In this document: positions 34,036-40,152 of the stretch, piece after piece
Layout of the letters: each line of letters starts with the position of its first letter
Numbering within the stretch: position 1 is the first letter of the stretch
From: JAZGAE01 sp036475545
GTDB taxonomy: Bacteria > Pseudomonadota > Alphaproteobacteria > DATDPM01
Assembly (NCBI GenBank): GCA_036475545.1
Contig: JAZGAE010000058.1
Coordinates: forward strand, 1 to 40,152
DNA length: 40,152 nt
Direction of reading: 5' to 3'
Position numbers and translations under genes: made by a program
The notes under the pieces: model-generated
What the model saw: only the letters and a program-made list of their open reading frames with translations
Told to the model about the DNA's origin: nothing
Database searches by the model: none

Positions 34036-34719
34036 TCAGTGCGGGCTGCGGGTGGCGACGAGGGTCCAGTTAGGATCCCGCGAGCGGGTGTTACGGGCGA
34101 AGGTCCAGATGTCGGTGACCTCGACGACTCGCCCGGGTTCTCCGTCGATCACCTCGCCGTCGCGGTCGCGGGTCACATTGACCTGGTCGGTGATGAACTT
34201 TACGGTGACGAAGGCGGCGCGGCCTTCCAACTGCGCCTCCAGGAGATCGGTCGACTTGATGCGGGCGAGGTTCGTCTCCAGGGTTTCGCCGGCGCGCTCG
34301 CGCGCCTCGATCGCGGTGGCGAAGTCCTCGTAGACATTGTTGCTCAACAGCGGGCGCAGGGTCTCGGTATCGCCTTTGGCAAAGGCCTCGACGATCCAGC
34401 CGAAGGCGGCGGCGGCACCGGCACGGAAGACCTCTTTATCGAAGGTGCGGTCAGCGGCGGCGATCCGCCTGAGGTCCATGGCGAGGGTCAGGGCCTCGGC
34501 GCCAACGGACGCCTCGTCCGCCTCGGCGGCGCCGGGTATCCGGACCACGTTCGCGCCTTCCTTTTCGGACAGGCCCCTCTTCGCGGGCTTGGCGAATGGA
34601 TCGCCACGGCGCTTCTCGTGGCCGGTGCGCCGGCCGAGTATGCTGCGCAGCCGAAAGATTAGGAACGCCGCCAGCGCCGCGAAGACAATGATGTCGAAAT
34701 AGGCGAGGCCGTCGCCCAT
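34036..34719 (-). CDS. Tim44/TimA-like domain protein
   Basis: 227 residues. A single N-terminal membrane helix (FDIIVFAALAAFLIFRLRSIL, about residues 8-28) is followed by a basic linker and a Tim44-like domain (about 90-225) with FRAGAAAAFGWIVEAFAKGD and LLEAQLEGRAAFVTVKF. It is homologous to the mitochondrial import motor subunit domain; in alphaproteobacteria it is a membrane-anchored protein of unclear function (called TimA). ATG 34719 has GGAG 10 bases upstream. It is divergent from fxsA, with 173 bp between. Confidence 0.92.
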   Translation of the reverse strand: MGDGLAYFDIIVFAALAAFLIFRLRSILGRRTGHEKRRGDPFAKPAKRGLSEKEGANVVRIPGAAEADEASVGAEALTLAMDLRRIAAADRTFDKEVFRAGAAAAFGWIVEAFAKGDTETLRPLLSNNVYEDFATAIEARERAGETLETNLARIKSTDLLEAQLEGRAAFVTVKFITDQVNVTRDRDGEVIDGEPGRVVEVTDIWTFARNTRSRDPNWTLVATRSPH

Positions 34720-34892
34720 AATCCCAACTCCGGTATTGCGGTAACGGGACGGCGAACGCCGAATGCCAACCCCTCGCCCGCAGTGTGGTCTCGGGCGCTC
34801 TCGGGGCCGACCGTGCCCTCCACGGATGACGACCGGCCGTGGGAGGCCCTCGAAACAACAGATAAGGGTTTGAACCGAAAAGAGCAAGCAGC

Positions 34893-35396
34893 ATGGGTGT
34901 TCTCCTTCTCTTCCTCCTGCTCGTTGGCATGCCTCTCCTCGAGATCTCCGTGTTCATCACGGTCGGCGAGCGTATCGGCCTGTGGCCGACCCTGGGGCTG
35001 GTGGTGGCGACGGCCTTCGTCGGGGCGTCACTGTTGAGAGTCCAGGGCCTGGCGGCCGTCAACCAGGCGCGGGAAAGCTTGGCGCGGGACGAGTTTCCGG
35101 TGACCCAGGTGTTCGACGGGCTATGCCTGCTCGTTGCCGCCGCGCTGCTGATCACGCCCGGCTTCGTCACCGATGGCGTCGGCCTCATCCTGTTCGTTCC
35201 CGCGTTCAGGGGGTGGCTGCGCCGTGGCCTGTGGCGCTACCTGGTGACCAGGGGAGAGGTGCGGGTGTGGACCGACGAGGAGGAGTTTCGCGCCGGTCCG
35301 CGCGGCGGCGGTCCCCCGGTCATCGAGGGCGAATACCGCGAGATCCCGCCGGACGAGGACCGCGACGAGACCGGTGGCGACCGCCGGGGATCCTGA
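34893..35396 (+). CDS. fxsA: FxsA family membrane protein
   Basis: 167 residues. The three to four hydrophobic helices are MGVLLLFLLLVGMPLLEIS, the segment WPTLGLVVATAFVGASLL, and LLVAAALLITPGFVTDGVGL (with the family hallmark LLITPGFVTD). A soluble acidic tail follows. In E. coli FxsA relieves phage T7 exclusion by F plasmid PifA; its normal function is unknown. It lies upstream of secB and divergent from the Tim44-like gene, a conserved neighbourhood. Confidence 0.92.
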   Translation: MGVLLLFLLLVGMPLLEISVFITVGERIGLWPTLGLVVATAFVGASLLRVQGLAAVNQARESLARDEFPVTQVFDGLCLLVAAALLITPGFVTDGVGLILFVPAFRGWLRRGLWRYLVTRGEVRVWTDEEEFRAGPRGGGPPVIEGEYREIPPDEDRDETGGDRRGS

Positions 35397-35504
35397 CCGA
35401 TGCCGGTCCTCCCCCGGCCCGCGCCCGGGCCGGGCCGCCGCAAGGTTGTACGGTCGCCGCTTCCATGCTAACCACCCACATTCCCCACGCAGGAGCGCCA
35501 TCGC

Positions 35505-36017
35505 ATGGTCGATCCGCCCGAGGACCAGCCCTCCACCCCGGAGGAGGGAGCGGAGGGGGGAGGTGTCCAAGCCACCCCGTTTCAGATCGTCGTCAACGCC
35601 CAGTACATAAAGGACCTGTCGTTCGAGAACCCCCGGGCCCCGGCCAGCCTGATGGCCTCGAAGGAGCAGCCGCAGATCAGCGTCGACGTCAAAGTCAACG
35701 CCCGCAAACTCCAGGAGCCCGCCTACGAGGTGGCGCTGACGGTGCGGGTCGAGGCGAAGGTCGGCGGGGAGGTGGGTTTCATCGCCGAGCTCGTCTACGG
35801 GGGCGTGTTCACCCTCGCCGACATGCCCGATGAGACGCTCCGCCCGGTGCTTCTGATCGAGTGCCCGCGTCTTCTGTTCCCGTTCGCGCGCCGGGTCATC
35901 TCCGACGTGACCCGGGACGGCGGCTTTCCCCCGTTGCTCATCAATCCGATCGACTTCGCCGAACTCTACCGCCGCCAATTCGCGCTCGAGGAACAGGCGC
36001 CCGCCGGCGAGGCCTAG
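35505..36017 (+). CDS. secB: Protein-export chaperone SecB
   Basis: 170 residues. A tetrameric chaperone that keeps preproteins unfolded and hands them to SecA. FQIVVNAQYIKDLSFENP and CPRLLFPFARRVISDVTRDG are family signatures, with FPPLLINPIDFAELY at the C-terminal helix. The N-terminal 20 residues are an acidic low-complexity extension (DPPEDQPSTPEEGAEGGG). The SD AGGAG precedes the ATG by about 8 bases. It is convergent with dnaQ across 50 bp. Confidence 0.97.
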   Translation: MVDPPEDQPSTPEEGAEGGGVQATPFQIVVNAQYIKDLSFENPRAPASLMASKEQPQISVDVKVNARKLQEPAYEVALTVRVEAKVGGEVGFIAELVYGGVFTLADMPDETLRPVLLIECPRLLFPFARRVISDVTRDGGFPPLLINPIDFAELYRRQFALEEQAPAGEA

Positions 36018-36067
36018 CGGCGGCGCCACCCGCGGCGCGAAGCGCCTTTGCCTGGCGGGAGCGCCGC

Positions 36068-36739
36068 TCAGCCGTTCCAGATAGGGTCCTTCAAACGGGC
36101 CAGGAACTTCTCGTGGGCGGCGAGTTCCGCCGGGCTCGCGGCGTGAGAGCGCGCCGCCCGCAGCGGACGTGCCGCCTCGGTCCCGGGGCCGGCGGCCTCG
36201 CCGTCGCCGCTCAGGCGGAGGTCCGCCTGGCGACCGCCGACGAGTTCCAGATAGACCTGCGCAAGCAACTCGGCGTCGCGGAGCGCGCCATGCAACGCGC
36301 GGCCGGAACTGTCGATCGCGAAGCGGCGGCACAGGGCGTCGAGGTTCGCCGGCGCACCCGGATACTTACGCCGCGCAAGCGTCGCCGTGTCGACGGCGCG
36401 GCTTGCCGCAAGGCCCGCGAACCCCAGCCTCTCGAGCTCCGCGTTCAAGAATCCAAGATCGAACTCGGCATTGTGGATGACCAACGACGAGTCCGCGATG
36501 AAGTCGAGGAAATCGGCCGCGACCTCCGCGAAGACCGGATGCCGGCGCAGGAATTCCTCGGTCAGCCCGTGCACGGCGAAGGCGTCGGGGGGTATGTCGC
36601 GTTCCGGATTGACGTAGCGCTGGAAGCTCTGGCCGGTGGCGACGTGGTTGACGAGCTCCAGGCATCCGATCTCCACGATCCGGTGGCCGGTCCCGGGATC
36701 GAGCCCGGTGGTTTCGGTGTCGAGGACGACCTCACGCAT
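36068..36739 (-). CDS. dnaQ: DNA polymerase III epsilon subunit (3'-5' proofreading exonuclease)
   Basis: 223 residues. DEDDh exonuclease motifs: Exo I VLDTETTGLDP, Exo II VIHNAEFDLGFLNAEL, Exo III ALHGALRDAELLAQVY with the His and Asp. A C-terminal tail, which contacts the alpha subunit in known homologues, ends LARLKDPIWNG. It follows coaE on the same strand, as in the origin-proximal blocks of many alphaproteobacteria. Confidence 0.96.
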   Translation of the reverse strand: MREVVLDTETTGLDPGTGHRIVEIGCLELVNHVATGQSFQRYVNPERDIPPDAFAVHGLTEEFLRRHPVFAEVAADFLDFIADSSLVIHNAEFDLGFLNAELERLGFAGLAASRAVDTATLARRKYPGAPANLDALCRRFAIDSSGRALHGALRDAELLAQVYLELVGGRQADLRLSGDGEAAGPGTEAARPLRAARSHAASPAELAAHEKFLARLKDPIWNG

Positions 36740-36849
36740 ACCGTCTTTGCCTGTGTTCGCTTTCTCGCCGGGCCGTGCCGAAGCCGAAGGCCCCGGGCGC
36801 CGCCGCCGCGCGGCGGTTGAGGGGCGTGCCGCCGAGCGCGCGAAGGCCC

Positions 36850-37452
36850 TTATCCGCGCTTACCCCCGGCACGCATCAGTGTGACGATGCGGCGCAGGCG
36901 GTTCAAGGTCTCGCCTTTGCTCAGCCCCGTGGGAACGATGAAATCGGCGCGCCGGCGCTTGTCGCTCTCGGCCATCTGGCGGGCGCGGATGGCGGCCAGC
37001 CGCGCCCGCGTCATGCCGGGGCGCCCCAATACCCTGGCTTCCTGCACGAACGGCGGCGCGGTCACCAGGATGGTGGCGTCGCAAAGCCGGTCGGCGCCCG
37101 TCTCGAACAAGAGCGGGATGTCGAGGACCACCATATCGGCGCCCCTGAGCGCCGCCTGACGCAGGAAGCGCCGCTGGGCCGCCCGCACCAGGGGGTGCAG
37201 GATGGCCTCGAGGCGGGCGAGCTCCCGCTGATCGCCGAAGACGCGCTCGCCAAGCGCCGCGTGGTCCACCGCGCCCCCCCTGACCACCCCAGGAAAGGCC
37301 GCGTCCACCGCCGCAACCGCCCTGCCGCCCGGCCCGATCAGGCGATGGACCGCGCCGTCGGCCTCGAATACGGGCAGGCCCATGCGCCTGAGCACCCGCG
37401 CCGCATGGGTCTTTCCCATCCCGATCGATCCCGTGAGGCCCAGAACGATCAT
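36850..37452 (-). CDS. coaE: Dephospho-CoA kinase
   Basis: 200 residues, catalysing the last step of coenzyme A synthesis. It opens MIVLGLTGSIGMGKT, with the P-loop at 8-15. VFEADGAVHRL contains the conserved Asp, and MVVLDIPLLFETG the acceptor-binding segment. ATG 37452 is the family start; the frame runs upstream through aroE. It lies 32 bp after aroE. Confidence 0.96.
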   Translation of the reverse strand: MIVLGLTGSIGMGKTHAARVLRRMGLPVFEADGAVHRLIGPGGRAVAAVDAAFPGVVRGGAVDHAALGERVFGDQRELARLEAILHPLVRAAQRRFLRQAALRGADMVVLDIPLLFETGADRLCDATILVTAPPFVQEARVLGRPGMTRARLAAIRARQMAESDKRRRADFIVPTGLSKGETLNRLRRIVTLMRAGGKRG

Positions 37453-37484
37453 CGCCCGGCCGCCGCCCTCTCGCGCCCGCGACC

Positions 37485-38333
37485 TTATGAGGCGAGCGCC
37501 TGGGCGAGGAACGCCCGAAGCTCCGGCGTCACCTCGGGCGCCACCCCGAACCACGCTTCGAAACCGGGCCGCGCCTGGTGGATCAGCATGCCGAGCCCGT
37601 CCACGGTCGGGTTGCCGCGCGCCGCCGCCGCTTCGAGCAACGGCGTTTCGAGCGGCGTGTAGACGACGTCGGTCACGACCGCGTCCGGGGCCAAGCCGCC
37701 GAGGTCCAGGTCCAGGGGCGGCTGCCCCTCCATCCCGAGGGTCGTCGCGTTGACAAGCAGCGCGGCCCGGTCGAGCGCCGCCGCGCGCTCCGCCCACGGC
37801 ACCAGGATGATCTGCTCGCCGAGCGCGTCGGCCAGCGCTTCGGCCCGCCCGGCGGTGCGGTTGACGAGGCGGATCTCGGGAACGCCGGCATCCAAGAGCG
37901 CCACGCAAACGGCGCGCGCCGCGCCGCCGGCGCCGACCACGACCGCGGGCTTGTGCGCCGGATGCCAATGGGGCGCACCCGACCTCAGGTTTTCGAGGAA
38001 GCCGAAGGCGTCCGTGTTGCGCCCAAGCAAGCCGCCGTCCGGGCGCACGACCACCGTGTTGACCGCCCCGATACTGCGCGCCAGGGGCTCCGCCTCGTCG
38101 ACCGCGGCAAGCGCCGCCTCCTTGTGCGGCACGGTGACGTTGACCCCGGCGAAGCCCATGCGCGGCAGCAACCGGAGCGCCTCGGCGAAGTCCTCCGGCC
38201 TGACCGCCAGCGGCACGTACGCCCCGTCTATGGACAGGCGCTCCAGCCAGTAGTTGTGCAGCCGGGGCGAGGCCGAATGCGCCACTGGCCATCCGACCAC
38301 GCCGGCGAGTCTCGCTTTGCCGGAGACGATCAC
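37485..38333 (-). CDS. aroE: Shikimate dehydrogenase (NADP+)
   Basis: 282 residues. It reduces 3-dehydroshikimate to shikimate. Substrate-binding HSASPRLHNYW lies near 20-30, catalytic Lys in NVTVPHKEAAL, and the NADP-binding GAGGAARA and NRT motif near 130-155. The start is GTG 38333, which overlaps the maf stop by 4 bp (GTGA) and yields the usual N-terminus (GKARLAGVVGWPVAHSASP). Confidence 0.96.
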   Translation of the reverse strand: MIVSGKARLAGVVGWPVAHSASPRLHNYWLERLSIDGAYVPLAVRPEDFAEALRLLPRMGFAGVNVTVPHKEAALAAVDEAEPLARSIGAVNTVVVRPDGGLLGRNTDAFGFLENLRSGAPHWHPAHKPAVVVGAGGAARAVCVALLDAGVPEIRLVNRTAGRAEALADALGEQIILVPWAERAAALDRAALLVNATTLGMEGQPPLDLDLGGLAPDAVVTDVVYTPLETPLLEAAAARGNPTVDGLGMLIHQARPGFEAWFGVAPEVTPELRAFLAQALAS

Positions 38334-38974
38334 GTCCGCGCCATCCCGCACCCGCGCAGGAACTCCAGGAGCGGCACCAGGGGCAGTCCGAGAATGGTGA
38401 AGTAGTCCCCGGTGACCCGGGCGAAAAGCTGCGCGCCCAACCCCTCGAGCTGATACCCGCCAAGAGAAGCAAGGGCGGCATCGTCGGCGGCGTCGACGTA
38501 GGCCTCGAGAAAGTCGTCGCTGAAGGGACGCATGACCAGTTCCGCGACCGCGGTGTGACGCCACGCTCGCGCGCCGTCGCGAACCACGCAGGTGCTATTG
38601 ATGAGACGGTGCGCACGCCCGCGTAGCGCGCGCAACTGCGCCCGCGCCTCGTCAGCATCGGTGGGCTTATCGAACCAGACCCCGCCGCATTCGAGCACCT
38701 GGTCGGCGCCCACCACGAGGGCGCCCGGATGACGCTCGGCGACCACGCGCGCCTTGCGCTCGGCGAGCGCCTCGGCAAGCTCCCCCGCGGCGATCCCGTT
38801 GGCCCTCAGAGCCGCCTTGACTTCATCCTCGTCGACCGCCGCTGGCTCTTGAGTGAAGAGGACGCCGGCGCGCGTCAACAGCTCCGCCCTAGCTAGGCTC
38901 GCGGAGGCCAAGTACAGCTTTTCCGGTGCCGCGGCGGGGCCGGCAAGAGGCCAAGCGGCGGCCTTTTCCTCCAT
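38330..38974 (-). CDS. Maf-family nucleotide pyrophosphatase
   Basis: 214 residues. The Maf/Ham1-like fold: LYLASASLARAELLTRAGV at the N-terminus, the catalytic-site GALVVGADQVLECGG (Asp), and a GGYQLEGLGAQLF segment typical of the family. These enzymes hydrolyse modified or canonical NTPs to monophosphates, and subfamily specificity (dTTP/UTP versus m7GTP) cannot be settled here. It lies between ppsR and aroE in the standard order. Confidence 0.94.
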   Translation of the reverse strand: MEEKAAAWPLAGPAAAPEKLYLASASLARAELLTRAGVLFTQEPAAVDEDEVKAALRANGIAAGELAEALAERKARVVAERHPGALVVGADQVLECGGVWFDKPTDADEARAQLRALRGRAHRLINSTCVVRDGARAWRHTAVAELVMRPFSDDFLEAYVDAADDAALASLGGYQLEGLGAQLFARVTGDYFTILGLPLVPLLEFLRGCGMART

Positions 38975-39067
38975 GCAGATTCCCTTGTCCCTGGACGGGC
39001 CGGCAAGTTACCACGGATTGCGAAACCGCGAAACGACCCGAGAGACAGGCTTTGAGCTGGCGAGCCG

Positions 39068-39886
39068 CTAAGTGATCCGACCGGCGCGGCGGTCGTAGAG
39101 CTGCATGATCGCGGCCGCCACCTCCTCGATCGATCGGCGGGTGACGTCGATCACCGGCCATTTGTGACGCGTGAAGATCCGCCGGGCCGCGGCCATCTCC
39201 TTCTTGACCGAGTCGAGATCGATGTAATCGGTCGCGTCGTCCTGCTTGAGCACGCGCATCCGGTTGCGACGTACTTGCACCAGCCGCGCGGGATCCTTGG
39301 TAAGCCCAACGGTGAGCGGGCTCGTGGCGCTCACGAGCTCGGCGGGGAGCGCACAACCGGGAACCAACGGCACGTTGGCAGCCTTTATGCCCCGATTCGC
39401 GAGATAGATGCATGTCGGCGTCTTGGACGTTCGCGATACCCCGACAAGGATGACGTCGGCCTCATCCAAGTCCTTGGCCGCCTGCCCGTCGTCATGGGCA
39501 AGCACGTAGCCGATGGCGTCGATGCGATGGAAGTATTCCGCATCAAGCGCGTGTTGCAGGCCAGGTTTCCCTCGGCTCTTCACCCCGAGATAGCCGCTGA
39601 ACGCGGCTATGGCCGGGTCCAGGATCGAGACGTAGGGAACCTCGACGCTGCGGCACGCCTCTTCCAGGGTGGAACGCAGCTTCGGATTGACCAGCGTAAA
39701 CATCACCATGCCTGGGTTCCGCTCAATCCCGCTGATGACGTTCTCGAGCTGGCGCTTCGTCCGCACCAAGTTCCAGGCGTGCCACACCGGCTCGGCCCCC
39801 TCGAACTGGACCAAACATGCGCGGGCGATGCTCGTGGCGGTCTCACCAGTAGCATCAGACACAAGATGCAAGTGGAACTTCTCCAT
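39068..39886 (-). CDS. Bifunctional kinase/pyrophosphorylase regulator (PPSR/PPDK regulatory protein family)
   Basis: 272 residues, DUF299. It opens FHLHLVSDATGETATSIARA, and the P-loop-like GVSRTSKTPT lies near residues 149-158. The C-terminal part includes YIDLDSVKKEM and VIDVTRRSIEEVAAAI. Members phosphorylate and dephosphorylate phosphoenolpyruvate synthase or pyruvate phosphate dikinase; neither target gene is in the window, so which one it controls is open. ATG 39886 has AAGG upstream; a GTG one codon earlier is possible. This gene borders the replication origin in Caulobacter and relatives. Confidence 0.94.
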   Translation of the reverse strand: MEKFHLHLVSDATGETATSIARACLVQFEGAEPVWHAWNLVRTKRQLENVISGIERNPGMVMFTLVNPKLRSTLEEACRSVEVPYVSILDPAIAAFSGYLGVKSRGKPGLQHALDAEYFHRIDAIGYVLAHDDGQAAKDLDEADVILVGVSRTSKTPTCIYLANRGIKAANVPLVPGCALPAELVSATSPLTVGLTKDPARLVQVRRNRMRVLKQDDATDYIDLDSVKKEMAAARRIFTRHKWPVIDVTRRSIEEVAAAIMQLYDRRAGRIT

Positions 39887-39897
39887 CACACAGTGCC

Positions 39898-40152
39898 TTT
39901 GTATGAAAACGCAAAGCCGGGGATAAGGCGGGCCGTTCCCGGCCTCACCATATATTTAGACACAATCCGTGTGCCGGAAAGACCCTATTCACCCCCACGG
40001 GGATAGATTTCTCACACGCTACCACAAACGAGGGCAACTCGACTCAGCCTTACCCTTATCCACGCTATCCCCGATTCGAGCGGCATGTTGAATTTACCAC
40101 GAACTCGTTCCAGCACGGTCCCAATCGTTGCACAACCAACACTCCATCCATA
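39898..40152. other. Probable chromosomal replication origin (oriC), partial at right edge
   Basis: Non-coding, AT-richer than anything else here. DnaA-box-like nonamers: TTATCCACG (40056-40064, + strand, 8/9 to consensus), CTATCCCCG (40065-40073, +), CTATCCCCG (39998-40006, - strand) and TTATCCCCG (39918-39926, - strand). An AT stretch CCATATATTTAGACA (39948-39962) could be an unwinding element. Beside ppsR-maf-aroE-coaE-dnaQ, this is where Caulobacter oriC lies; hemE would be expected beyond the right edge. Confidence 0.65.

Noticed and set aside
34720..34892. Promoters for the divergent Tim44-like gene and fxsA
   Set aside because: A TTGGCA on the minus strand has no matching -10 at the right distance, and the AT-rich stretch near 34855-34890 has no clear -35.

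Overview
The window looks like a GC-rich alphaproteobacterial chromosome segment, probably from the Rhodospirillales or a near relative. This rests on gene order and protein character, not on a database search. The diagnostic blocks are hrcA-grpE divergent from rph-rdgB-hemW, a his operon carrying a DUF2628 gene, and a Tim44-like/FxsA/SecB/DnaQ/CoaE/AroE/Maf/PpsR run. Almost everything is housekeeping. I found no phage, insertion sequence, CRISPR array, defence system or tRNA/rRNA gene.

Layout. Positions 1-5581 hold a lipoprotein, a methyltransferase, endonuclease III (nth) divergent from a DUF2244 membrane protein, an EamA transporter, a small periplasmic protein and dapB. Positions 5707-12385 are a heat-shock region: dnaK-dnaJ under a clear RpoH-type promoter, then a small membrane protein and a DUF1848 protein on the opposite strand, then hrcA-grpE. 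Positions 12652-15372 are rph-rdgB-hemW. Positions 15495-20185 are an LpoA-like lipoprotein divergent from rsmI-yraN-BON lipoprotein-gshB. comM and a secreted EF-hand protein with a strong terminator follow.

Positions 22669-26792, on the minus strand, are the histidine cluster hisB-DUF2628-hisH-hisA-hisF-hisE. Here hisE is fused in frame to a HIT-domain (HinT-like) protein. Divergent from hisB is the hslVU protease operon. Positions 29014-34719, also minus strand, are Tim44-like/mltA/lutABC/smr, with the lactate-oxidation genes lutABC sitting between mltA and smr. fxsA and secB run rightward. dnaQ, coaE, aroE, maf and ppsR run leftward from the right edge.

The last 260 bases, upstream of ppsR, are unusually AT-rich for the window and carry DnaA-box-like nonamers. 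In Caulobacter and several other alphaproteobacteria the chromosomal origin lies between hemE and this same gene, so the right edge probably contains part of oriC. The ppsR-to-dnaQ genes would then be co-directional with replication.

The most notable observations are the partial oriC, the HisE-HIT fusion, the lutABC insertion that couples lutC to smr, hairpins placed over translation starts or operators (before hemW and before the EF-hand gene), short tandem duplications at gene starts, and a dispersed intergenic repeat seen two or three times. I did not find a convincing new multigene system.
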